From positions 1 to 33,596 of the forward strand of contig JAJQCQ010000101.1 in NCBI GenBank assembly GCA_021202635.1: a DNA stretch of 33,596 nt. The letters run 5' to 3'. The stretch comes from Lachnospiraceae bacterium. Its GTDB lineage: Bacteria; Bacillota; Clostridia; Lachnospirales; Lachnospiraceae. Positions 1 through 6,484 of this stretch are shown here, piece by piece. The notes beneath the pieces were generated by a model. It did not search any database and was not told where the DNA came from. It worked only from the letters and a program-made list of their open reading frames with translations. The translations under genes and the position numbers were made by a program. The stretch's first letter is position 1; every line of letters starts with the position of its first letter.

Positions 1-448
1 ACATCCGGGCAGATGGGAGAGATGACGACAATAGCGGTGAAAACAGATTCACGGACAATGACAGATAGATGGGAGTGGATATTGTGCAGGAAATAAAATA
101 TCAGGGATGGGTGGACAACAGATGAGATGCGCAAATTATGTGAGATGTTCTTACAGGAAGCTCATGGTTGATTCCATCAGAGGAAAAGAAAATAAAAAGT
201 GTTGGTGCATGCCTGAAGCTGTCGAAAATCTTCTGTTTCGATGGTTGCGGGCTTTTTTTGTTGAAAAAATGCCATTGCTATGTGTTGCTGATTGTACATT
301 GATTTTTATTTGTCTGTGGAAGAGTGGATGAATTTATGATAGTATTGCATCACGAATGAAGCAGGACATTTATGAGGAAGGACTGTTGCTGTTCTGGCAG
401 GAACAGAAGACAGAATGAATTATGGCTAATGAAAACGGAGAGTGGATT
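1..448. other. Non-coding or unassigned stretch before the first gene
   Basis: I see no convincing gene here. The only open frames are short, lack a ribosome site and resemble no known protein. A short inverted pair, TCGAAA and TTTCGA near 217-236, is followed by a G/C stretch and a run of seven T near 252, which could be a weak terminator for a gene left of the window. A 20-codon open frame just before 421 has no recognisable relatives. The region probably belongs to the same accessory island as the genes that follow. Confidence 0.4.
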
Positions 449-1144
449 ATGTACGGAATGGACTGGAACGATCCCATGCGGATTCGCAGCTGGCGTGATT
501 TGATCAGCTGGATCAATGAAATTGGTTTTCTCCCGCTGTTCAAGAATGAGATCGAAGGCTTTTCGGTAGAAGAGCATACCTCGAATCTGTTTTGGTGGAC
601 GGGTGATCCGGAGCAGGACCCGTGGGAGTGGCGGGAACTGATTGCCCGGAGTCATGAAGTCGCGTATGGAAAGTTTTTCGGAAAAAAGTCGGCCTTCGTC
701 AGTCTGGAATGGTTTCCGGTCTTTGCGAATTACCGCAGAGATGGCTATGATTTCGATGCCAGATGGGATGATGAACTGGCCAATATCCGCAGTAAGAAGA
801 TCATGGACTGCTTTGAGGATCAGGATGAATATATTGGTCTGGAACTGAAAAGACGTGCTGGCTTCGGCGAAGGTGGGGAAAAGAACTTCAACGGGATTCT
901 GACGGACCTTCAGATGCGGACTTACTTGGTGATCAAAGACTTTCGCCGCAAGGTAAACAAGCGAGGTGGAGAATATGGAATGCCAGTATGTGTTTATTCA
1001 AAGCCAGAAGACTTGTGGGGTTATGACATGGTGACCGCGAATTATAAGGAAGAACCGGAAGACAGTCGGAAAAGAATTTTTGATCATTTAAGCCATAGCT
1101 ATCCATTTGCAACGGAAGAGCAGTTGAAGAAGCTTTTGAAATAG
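449..1144 (+). CDS. Conserved protein of unknown function, AlkZ-related-like
   Basis: The 231-residue soluble protein begins MYGMDWNDPMRIRSW and is rich in Trp and acidic residues. It recalls short Clostridia proteins that databases label AlkZ-related (a distant link to the winged-helix DNA glycosylase family), but I recognise no catalytic motif, so the name is from memory of similar proteins. An upstream in-frame ATG at 422 has no ribosome site. The ATG at 449 is preceded by GGAGAG at 437-442 with good spacing, so I chose it. The Trp-rich block FWWTGDPEQDPWEWR lies near residues 50-64. No signal peptide or membrane segment is visible. It is followed on the same strand by the hydrolase gene 37 bases downstream and may be cotranscribed with it. 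Confidence 0.6.
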   Translation: MYGMDWNDPMRIRSWRDLISWINEIGFLPLFKNEIEGFSVEEHTSNLFWWTGDPEQDPWEWRELIARSHEVAYGKFFGKKSAFVSLEWFPVFANYRRDGYDFDARWDDELANIRSKKIMDCFEDQDEYIGLELKRRAGFGEGGEKNFNGILTDLQMRTYLVIKDFRRKVNKRGGEYGMPVCVYSKPEDLWGYDMVTANYKEEPEDSRKRIFDHLSHSYPFATEEQLKKLLK

Positions 1145-1181
1145 AATCGCGTATTTTTGCGTATGAAAGAGGATGATTTTT

Positions 1182-2408
1182 ATGGGAATGGATGAAACGA
1201 ATAAGACAGAAAATAACCAGGTGCAGCTTGAAGCTTCTTTTGGAATGGCTCTTGTAGATGCGTTGCCGGTCATATGTTTCAGCATCTCAATAGCTATGAT
1301 TGCGTTAATGTATGATTCAGCAGTATTTTTGATCGGCGCACTGTTGTGCATCATAGCTGGCCTTGGAAAAGTCCTGTGGAAATTAATACTGGCTGCTGCA
1401 CATAAGGATATTCAACTGTTATACAGGCAGTTTCATTATCTGATGCCGGTCGGTTTTGTACTGATTCTTCTTTCCCTGATTATCAGCCGTCCGTCCTTGT
1501 CAGAACTGTGGAAAAACATCTCTTCATTTCCGTGCAATATCCTGTTTCTGTTAGCTATAGTCGGATTTGCTGTGATGGGAATTCTTGGTGCAGCAGCGGA
1601 GAGCCATGCCATGAAAAATTGTGCTTCGCACAATGACATGGCCTACGTCCTCGATTCGCAGAGCGAATCGGGACAGGAAATGGATTCCACCAGTAAACGA
1701 GCAAACTGGATCGAGCAGCTGGTAAACCTGGCAGCGCAGCTTTGTATTTTGTTTGGTGTGCTGATGATCTGGTACGCGAGCGATTACTACAGGGCTGATG
1801 CGGAAGTCACAGAGTATCTGGAAAGCAGCGGTAGTGTAGAGGTAATCGAGATAGACAATGGACTCTTTTTTGACGGCGCAGGAGAGGACAGCGCGATTAT
1901 TTTCTATCCGGGAGCAAAGGTTGAATATACGGCATATGCACCGCTGATGATGAAGCTGGCGAAAAATGGCGTGGACTGCTTTTTACTCGAGATGCCTTAC
2001 AACATGGCTATTTTCGGTATCAACAGAGCCGATGACGTGATGGAAGAGTATGATTATGAGCATTGGTATATCTCTGGTCATTCTCTTGGAGGCGCAATGG
2101 CGGCGTCCTATGCGGCTGGAAATACAGACAAGCTGGATGGCGTTATCCTGTTGGCTGCCTACGCGACAAAAGACCTGGGAGATCTTGCGGTGCTTTCCAT
2201 TTACGGCAGCAATGATGGTGTCCTGAGTATGGAAAAGGTCGAAGCTGGAAGAGAGTATTCGACAAATTACACCGAAATATGTATAGAGGGTGGCTGTCAT
2301 GCATGGTTCGGCCTCTATGGAGCGCAGGCTGGGGATGGAACCGCTTCGATTTCCAGAGAGGAACAGTGGCAGCAGACCGTGGATGCGGTGTTGGAAGTGG
2401 TTGGATGA
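1182..2408 (+). CDS. Membrane-anchored alpha/beta hydrolase
   Basis: This is a predicted integral membrane protein of 408 residues. The N-terminal half has about five hydrophobic segments. The C-terminal half is an alpha/beta hydrolase domain with nucleophile elbow GHSLGGA near residue 303 (Ser), a later Asp in YGSNDGV and a His in GGCHAWFG that complete the usual triad. Substrate is unknown; the fold is seen in esterases and lipases. An in-frame ATG at 1173 sits too close to the ribosome site, so the ATG at 1182, nine bases after GAAAGAGG, is preferred. Residues about 140-165, between membrane segments, are encoded by the double-hairpin repeat at 1599-1674, an apparent in-frame insertion. 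The gene lies in the AT-richer island and probably follows the upstream unknown gene in one transcript. Confidence 0.75.
   Translation: MGMDETNKTENNQVQLEASFGMALVDALPVICFSISIAMIALMYDSAVFLIGALLCIIAGLGKVLWKLILAAAHKDIQLLYRQFHYLMPVGFVLILLSLIISRPSLSELWKNISSFPCNILFLLAIVGFAVMGILGAAAESHAMKNCASHNDMAYVLDSQSESGQEMDSTSKRANWIEQLVNLAAQLCILFGVLMIWYASDYYRADAEVTEYLESSGSVEVIEIDNGLFFDGAGEDSAIIFYPGAKVEYTAYAPLMMKLAKNGVDCFLLEMPYNMAIFGINRADDVMEEYDYEHWYISGHSLGGAMAASYAAGNTDKLDGVILLAAYATKDLGDLAVLSIYGSNDGVLSMEKVEAGREYSTNYTEICIEGGCHAWFGLYGAQAGDGTASISREEQWQQTVDAVLEVVG
1599..1674. repeat. Double-hairpin repeat, copy 1 (inside a coding region)
   Basis: Two adjacent perfect hairpins lie inside the hydrolase gene. The first is GCCATG-aaaa-ATTGTGC-ttc-GCACAAT-ga-CATGGC at 1608-1642. 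The second is built on GATTCGC-aga-GCGAATC flanked by GTCC and GGAC at 1647-1674. The reverse complement of the whole unit aligns along its length with 3609-3686, so these are two copies of one element in opposite orientation. It is read through in frame and adds about 25 residues to the protein. Confidence 0.75.
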
Positions 2409-2450
2409 ATAAATGTAGTATAAGCATTTGATGAATGAGAGGACGCGGTC

Positions 2451-2882
2451 ATGGCGAAAGGTTCAAACCAGAAATTGAAGATTATGTATCTGATGAAGAT
2501 TCTGCTTGAGCAGACGGATGAGACACATTCAATCAGTATGCCGGAGATTATTTCTGCTCTGGAACAGTACGGAATCACTGCTGAGAGGAAGAGCATTTAT
2601 AACGATATGGAGAGTCTGCGCCAGTTTGGTATGGACATCATTGGGGAGCAGCGTGACAGGACGTATTACTACCATGTGGGGAAACGCCAGTTTGAATTGG
2701 CTGAATTTTTTATTGCACAGCACGCGACCGGATGCTGTTGCCGCGGATGCCTGGAGAAATGGCACCGGATTCCGAAAGGGATAGAGCTGACAGGGAAACA
2801 GCAGGAATATGTTGTAAATGTTTTAATGGCGTGGATTGAGAGACAAATGCAAGCAAATGAAGGGAGTCAAAACCAGATATGA
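2451..2882 (+). pseudogene. Chimeric ORF: WYL-regulator N-terminus joined to DUF4186 C-terminus
   Basis: Residues 1-84 are the winged-helix DNA-binding start of a YafY/WYL-type regulator (KSIYNDMESLRQFGMDI, then YYYHVGKRQFELAE), which normally continues for 200 more residues with a WYL ligand-sensing domain. From about residue 86 the protein switches abruptly to the conserved end of DUF4186: FIAQHATG, the cysteine cluster CCCRGCLEKWH, IPKG, and the terminal MAWIERQM. The join is in frame near 2700-2712. I infer a deletion or recombination that fused two once separate genes. The product may still bind DNA but lacks the sensor domain. The start ATG follows GAGAGGACGCGG. Its stop overlaps the start of the deformylase gene. 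The family assignments come from recognising the motifs, so both should be confirmed by search. Confidence 0.75.
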
Positions 2883-3289
2883 TACAGCCGATTATGAAAG
2901 ACGTAATTTTCCTGTCGCAGAAAGCGGAACCAGCAACTTTGGAAGATAAACAGATTGCCGTGGATCTGCTCGATACATTGAAAGCGCATGAAGGAGAATG
3001 TGTTGGGATGGCTGCCAATATGATTGGAGTGAATAAAGCAATCATAGTGGTAAATATCGGCTTCATGAATCTGATCATGTATAATCCGGAGATAGTTATG
3101 AAAGCCAATCCCTTTCAGACGGAGGAAGGCTGCCTTTCGCTTGCAGGTGTCAGAAAGTGTACGCGATACAAAGAGATTGAGGTTCGATACCAGGATATCA
3201 ATTTTAAACAGCAGTGTCAGAAATTCAGTGGGTGGACGGCGCAGATCATTCAGCATGAGGTCGATCATCTGCATGGTCAGATTATCTAA
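2879..3289 (+). CDS. def: Peptide deformylase, short Clostridia form
   Basis: This metalloenzyme removes the formyl group from the initiator methionine of new proteins. The 136-residue protein has all three motifs: motif 1 as GMAANMIG (the usual Gln is Met, as I recall for this short clostridial subfamily), motif 2 EGCLSL with the Cys metal ligand near residue 85, and motif 3 QHEVDH with both His ligands and the catalytic Glu near the C-terminus. It is shorter than the usual 150-190 residues and ends soon after motif 3. The ATG overlaps the preceding stop by four bases, which suggests translational coupling to the chimeric ORF. Being on an island, it is probably an accessory copy; the main def gene would be elsewhere. 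It could give altered sensitivity to deformylase inhibitors, but that is inference. Confidence 0.88.
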   Translation: MIQPIMKDVIFLSQKAEPATLEDKQIAVDLLDTLKAHEGECVGMAANMIGVNKAIIVVNIGFMNLIMYNPEIVMKANPFQTEEGCLSLAGVRKCTRYKEIEVRYQDINFKQQCQKFSGWTAQIIQHEVDHLHGQII

Positions 3290-3354
3290 CTGTTTCTGTT
3301 GCAATGAAAAAACAGGGCGGTTGAGAACCGTACTTTGGAGTCTGGAGGCGAGAT

Positions 3355-3711
3355 ATGTTTCGATTTGTATCAACTGATTTTGATAACCATCCGGAGGAAG
3401 TCCTTTATCTGGAAAAGATCGCGAGTCAGACGATTGTGGAGGGACTTCGGGCGTGCTACCAGCTGAAAGCAGATGATAACTGTTTCTGGATGATGATAGA
3501 ACCTTATTTTCCAGAGAACTTTTTCTCCGGTTTTGCTCAATATGTAGGAATGAAAGATGATACGGCAGCGGGCATAACATTTATCAGAGAAAAAGTGCGC
3601 CGCTATATGTCCGTGATTTGCAAAGCAAATCATGGACGCAGGCCGAGCCATTGCGCGTCAGCGCAATTTGGAATGGCGAGGCTCACCGCTTATCGAGAAG
3701 ATGGAAGATAA
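3355..3711 (+). CDS. Unknown small protein, C-terminus altered by a repeat
   Basis: This 118-residue soluble protein is not recognised. Residues 1-85 look like a genuine folded domain with balanced composition (MFRFVSTDF start; aromatic-rich middle NCFWMMIEPYF). From about residue 86 onward the sequence is encoded by the double-hairpin repeat at 3609-3686 and reads as low-quality Cys/His/Arg-rich sequence, so the natural C-terminus has probably been replaced. The ATG follows GGAGGCGAGAT, a fair ribosome site. It overlaps the next ORF, which begins around 3701 in a different frame. The original gene may have ended earlier or continued into the following frame. Confidence is moderate that it is expressed and low for any role. 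Confidence 0.5.
   Translation: MFRFVSTDFDNHPEEVLYLEKIASQTIVEGLRACYQLKADDNCFWMMIEPYFPENFFSGFAQYVGMKDDTAAGITFIREKVRRYMSVICKANHGRRPSHCASAQFGMARLTAYREDGR
3609..3686. repeat. Double-hairpin repeat, copy 2 (inside a coding region)
   Basis: The unit begins GTCC-gt-GATTTGC-aaa-GCAAATC-at-GGAC (3609-3637) and continues with a hairpin ATTGCGC-gtca-GCGCAAT nested between GCC and GGC arms up to 3686. It matches the reverse complement of 1599-1674 over its whole length. The stems differ by paired changes (GATTYGC with GCRAATC; ATTGYGC with GCRCAAT), so base pairing is conserved although sequence is not, which implies selection on structure or frequent conversion. Confidence 0.75.
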
Positions 3712-4069
3712 GGAGAAAGTCTACACCTTCGATGTTTTCGAGGAGCTTTTGTTTGCGATATCCATAATGTCAGCTAAGGATGAAGTGGATTTCCGCAGAG
3801 AGGTTGGATATAAAAAGAAAAATCCGTATATCAACCGGAAACAAGCGATGGCTGTTGTAAACGAATTGATGGCGCGCTTTGGCTATTCCGATCGGGAGGC
3901 AAAGCAGGCGGCGAATGAAGTCCTGCGGTTTGATAAGATGCTGCTAAGTGATGACGAAGATGATAATCTGTTTTTCTGGGACGATGATTATGCTTTTTTC
4001 TTCGAAAAAGGTTTTATTGAGGGGATCAACAGACTGAAAAGCTTGCCGGCAGCAGCGGCTAACGCGTAG
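3701..4069 (+). CDS. Unknown small acidic protein
   Basis: The 122-residue protein starts MEDKEKVYTFDVFEELL. An open frame extends upstream to an ATG at 3632, but that part is encoded by the repeat at 3609-3686, so 3701 is the likelier start, although its ribosome site (GAGAAG) is weak. The middle (YINRKQAMAVVNELMARFGYSDREAKQAANEV in two overlapping stretches) looks like helical, possibly DNA- or protein-binding sequence, followed by the acidic patch LLSDDEDDNLFFWDDDY. No family is recognised. The stop codon lies inside the bulged hairpin at 4052-4089, so the last residues (AAAANA) are probably repeat-derived. The next gene's KEANRIANEVSAKRA resembles this gene's KQAANEVLR helix, which hints that they are related or that one protein was split. 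Confidence 0.5.
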   Translation: MEDKEKVYTFDVFEELLFAISIMSAKDEVDFRREVGYKKKNPYINRKQAMAVVNELMARFGYSDREAKQAANEVLRFDKMLLSDDEDDNLFFWDDDYAFFFEKGFIEGINRLKSLPAAAANA

Positions 4070-4089
4070 CGTTTTTAAATGGCCGCTGC
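4052..4089 (+). repeat. Bulged hairpin element, copy 1
   Basis: The layout is GCAGCGGC, t, AACGC-gta-GCGTT, then a one-sided bulge TTTAAATG, then GCCGCTGC. The same layout, including the TTTAAAT bulge, recurs at 12175-12211 with entirely different stem sequences. The stop codon of the preceding ORF (4067-4069) lies in the apical loop. There is no T-run after the stem, so it is not a plain rho-independent terminator. Confidence 0.6.
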
Positions 4090-4123
4090 AAGCTGCCGCC
4101 GAACAAAGTGAGGGGGCGTTACC

Positions 4124-4357
4124 TTGGAACAGGCCGGATATGGGTATGACTATACGTGTGATATCTTCAGGGATATTGGTCTGAAACCACCGCTTCTCCT
4201 GTTGGGTACGAAAGAGGCAAACCGGATTGCGAATGAAGTGTCGGCGAAAAGGGCGATGGAAATGATGAATAAACTTGGTTCGAAGCTGCTTGGAACGGAT
4301 GGGCAGGACTTGCATCTTCCGGATGATTTAGGGGATGAAGATCTGCCGTTCAGCTGA
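4124..4357 (+). CDS. Unknown small protein with TTG start
   Basis: The 77-residue protein starts at TTG, supported by the strong ribosome site GAGGGGG at 4110-4116 and correct spacing; there is no ATG in a useful place. It contains a short hydrophobic stretch (LKPPLLLLG), a helical segment with KEANRIANEVSAKRAMEMM, and ends with an acidic tail LPDDLGDEDLPFS. It has the same kind of AN-EV helix and acidic tail as the gene before it, so the two are probably a functional pair or remnants of one gene. Function is not recognised. The end overlaps by eight bases the 3' end of the convergent YhhN-like gene. Confidence 0.5.
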   Translation: MEQAGYGYDYTCDIFRDIGLKPPLLLLGTKEANRIANEVSAKRAMEMMNKLGSKLLGTDGQDLHLPDDLGDEDLPFS

Positions 4358-4990
4358 GATTTATATATGGCTTTATTGAGGAAAGCGTGATTAATACCTG
4401 CGAAGGCAGGTAGAACAGCCACATTCCTATGTAACAGGTCTCATACAAAGCAGTCGGAACCAGTGAAGGCACATTATATGCTCCGACACAGATGTCGCAG
4501 CAAGCGAATAGGGTTAGACCGATTGCAAATAATGTATTTTTCCTGCCTGCCCAGGCTGAAATTGTGTTCAGAATAAGCTGCGTAAAATACAATGCCGCCA
4601 ACAGGTTAATGGGGTTTATGAAACCTGCCATATACAGGATTATGAATACGAACACAGGTGACAGGATGCGTGCTACTGCGAAATAAGGACTTTTCAACTG
4701 ATGTAGCCGGACTGCGTAGATCATCTGTATGAAGAAAAACAGAAGCAAGCCAAATAAGTAATACTGATCAAGAACAAGCAGGAACAGGTCAGCCAATGCC
4801 GTAAGTGTCAGGGCAGCCGGAACCAGCTTGTCCTTGTTCTGGTAGGACAATGAAAAGAAGCAACAGAGCAGAATACCGGCATATTTCCATCCAATGCTTG
4901 CCTGATATTGGCCAATCAGATCCAGTGACAAAATACTACGTATAAAAAACTTTCTATAGCTAAAAAGAGCTTTATTTTTCGTTCCGCCAT
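4350..4990 (-). pseudogene. YhhN/TMEM86-like membrane protein, frameshifted near the N-terminus
   Basis: The reading frame below 4931 gives about seven membrane segments with YhhN-type patterns: LTALADLFLLVLDQYYLFGLL, then FFFIQMIYAVR, and a C-terminal YETCYIGMWLFYLPSQVLI. YhhN relatives include lysoplasmalogenases, which cleave vinyl-ether lipids. The 193-residue frame has only a TTG start with no ribosome site. A better start lies upstream: ATG at 4990 with GGAG before it, coding MAERKIKLFLAIESFLYVVF, in a different frame. Adding one T to the TTTT run near 4931-4935 would join the two frames smoothly into a protein of about 213 residues. I infer a one-base deletion in a T-run, a real lesion or a sequencing error. 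No partner gene is evident; the ImmA remnant lies upstream on the same strand. Confidence 0.7.
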
Positions 4991-5071
4991 TATCCTGTCA
5001 CTCCAATGAAAGAATATCACAAATGAGAGTATAATGATCCAGAGATAGGAAATATAGATTTCTCCGAATTG

Positions 5072-5371
5072 TTATTTGTCATATCGCAGAAAATCATTTT
5101 CGTGTTCCAGATGCCGGAAGCGGTATCCCTGGGAAATCAGCGTATCATTTTTCAGAGCAACCATGTTGATATCGGAATTCATAATGCTGGCAATCCGCTG
5201 AATGTCATATCCGCTTTCGATGTAATCAAGAATTTCCTCGTCCGGCAGGGAAATCTGGGAGGCGAAAATATTGGCCTCATACTCCATACGATTGATGCTC
5301 ATGTCAAAAATATTAAACTCCTGAAAGCCTCCGGTGGCGATGGCGGTATCCCTGTGCAGTTGGTCATGCCA
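5072..5371 (-). pseudogene. ImmA/IrrE-family metallopeptidase, 3' fragment
   Basis: Translation of the minus strand from about 5371 gives GHDQLHRDTA, which is the second His of the HExxH zinc motif and what follows, then FQEFNIFDM, then the family's typical MEYEANIFASQISLPDEEIL and a C-terminal tail ending HENDFLRYDK. About the first half of the protein, including the HE of the active site, is missing; an in-frame stop lies immediately upstream of the GH. Intact family members cleave the repressors of mobile elements and are usually next to an XRE repressor, which is also absent. The fragment cannot be an active protease. It marks an old mobile-element junction, directly facing the truncated sigma-like gene. 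Confidence 0.8.
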
Positions 5372-5407
5372 TTGTTATGTCGTAACGGGAAGGGAGGTGA
5401 ATCCCGT

Positions 5408-5665
5408 ATGAAGAAACCTTCCTGCCCTGATGAAATGACAATCCGGCATCAGTTTGATTGTTTGTGTCAGATGGCTCTTAAAGGAGAAGCTGTAAACTAT
5501 TACAAACATATGGCATTTCTAAACGATCATGAAGTTATGTTTTCGGAACTTTCTGAAGCTGAGCAGCAACAAATGACGCATTTTGACACTTATGATGAGG
5601 AAAATATTCATTTCCCTGTTCTTGGTTATGATATTGAGGTCAAAGATATGCTGCTGGCCGTTTGA
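5408..5665 (+). pseudogene. Sigma-70-like regulator of conjugative elements, 5' fragment
   Basis: The 85-residue product starts MKKPSCPDEMTIRHQFDCLC after a strong ribosome site (GGGAGGTG). It contains GEAVNYYKHMA and ends GYDIEVKDMLLAV. This matches the N-terminal half of small sigma-like proteins common on clostridial conjugative transposons, which continue for 50-60 residues with a region-4 helix-turn-helix. That half is missing: the frame stops right after LLA, and no region-4 sequence is found in any frame downstream. I infer truncation at about 5656-5662. The longer open frame that runs in from 5069 is antisense to the ImmA fragment and is not real. The gene is unlikely to be functional. 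Confidence 0.7.
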
Positions 5666-6229
5666 TTACCGGACAGCAGATTATGTGCAATAGAAGAACA
5701 TTGACAGTTGCATAGTTCAATAATAACTGACATGACATACCATGTGGGGAGCACGAGGAAGAGGCCGCAATAGTTTTTGATTTCAGACAAATGCGAAAGT
5801 AAAAAGCTGCGGAAAAACCCTGCCCGGAAATTGGTCGGCAGACCAGTGATGCGATGAGCCACATGGAGTGAGATACATCTGCAGGTCGTGGAACACCTGT
5901 AGCCGGCATCCCTACGAACTGCCGGAGCCTGATTGCTGTGTGGCTTTTGGGTTATGGTCGGAAGTATGCATTCCGACAGGTTATTATTCCCTTCCTGAAA
6001 CAGGAAAATGATTCGGGGTGTCGAGGATAAATAGAATCAAAATAGCCTCTCTCTTATTTGACGGCGAGGTACCCTGGTGAATCCAGGGCAGCCTTGCCGT
6101 TCCCTGGGTTATAAGGAAATTGCGTTATGCAGACGAAGTAGAAAAAAATCATAAAGAATTACGTATATTGGATAAGCTGTAACCAATATGTTTTACCAAT
6201 AGTTTAGGTGCAATTTGTGAGGGGGGAAG
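5666..6229. other. Long non-coding stretch with several hairpins
   Basis: No coding frame is supported over about 560 bases. Visible structures are TCGGAA-gtatgca-TTCCGA near 5960-5979, AATCCAGGG paired with CCCTGGGTT near 6080-6111 (one wobble), and the dyad at 6165-6189. I looked for a group II intron 3' end, a riboswitch and a tRNA and saw none. It is probably leader or attachment sequence of the recombinase element, or decayed mobile DNA. Confidence 0.4.
6165..6189. promoter_or_regulatory. Inverted repeat ATATTGG-N11-CCAATAT, possible operator
   Basis: This perfect 7 bp inverted repeat lies 41 bases upstream of the 46-codon ORF, and a third ACCAAT follows at 6194-6199. Its position fits an operator for the recombinase operon or a recombinase-binding site; no binding protein can be named. 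Confidence 0.35.
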
Positions 6230-6370
6230 ATGTGTTTGAAAAGAGAACAATCCGAAGCGATATGCTATACAGTTGAGCGGGAGTTTCTTGCGAAATTTTC
6301 AGCAAAGGAACTGATTGAGCGTATTATAAAGATTCATTTACAAAATAAAAAATTACAGGAACCGGCATAA
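6230..6370 (+). CDS. Small ORF upstream of serine recombinase
   Basis: The 46-residue protein begins MCLKREQSEAICYTVEREFL and contains a helical segment KFSAKELIERIIKIHLQNK. It starts seven or so bases after the strong ribosome site GAGGGGGG, which strongly supports translation. Short ORFs of this kind, with a VEREFL motif, often sit just before large serine recombinases in clostridial transposons; I recall no proven role, and a helper or excision accessory function is only inference. It is 114 bases upstream of the recombinase on the same strand and is probably cotranscribed with it. No signal peptide or Cys cluster is present. Confidence 0.65.
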   Translation: MCLKREQSEAICYTVEREFLAKFSAKELIERIIKIHLQNKKLQEPA

Positions 6371-6484
6371 GTCAGCATAAACTTCAAAGCGGTAATGGAA
6401 ATCAAAGAGTAGTAGCACATGATTGCAGGGATTTATCTTTTGCAGTAGAATAAAACCGGGATAGCGGTTGAAAGGCAGATAAAC

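Noticed and set aside
107-331. 74-codon ORF near the left edge
   Set aside because: No ribosome site, Cys-rich random-looking sequence, no family.
4350-4931. TTG 4931 as the true start of the YhhN-like protein
   Set aside because: No ribosome site, and the first membrane segment with a good start is found upstream in the neighbouring frame.
5069-5407. Upstream extension of the sigma-like fragment
   Set aside because: Antisense to the ImmA/IrrE fragment; the strong ribosome site at 5395-5402 marks the real start at 5408.
5700-6130. Group II intron end or riboswitch
   Set aside because: Searched by eye for a domain V hairpin and known aptamer cores; only unrelated hairpins found.
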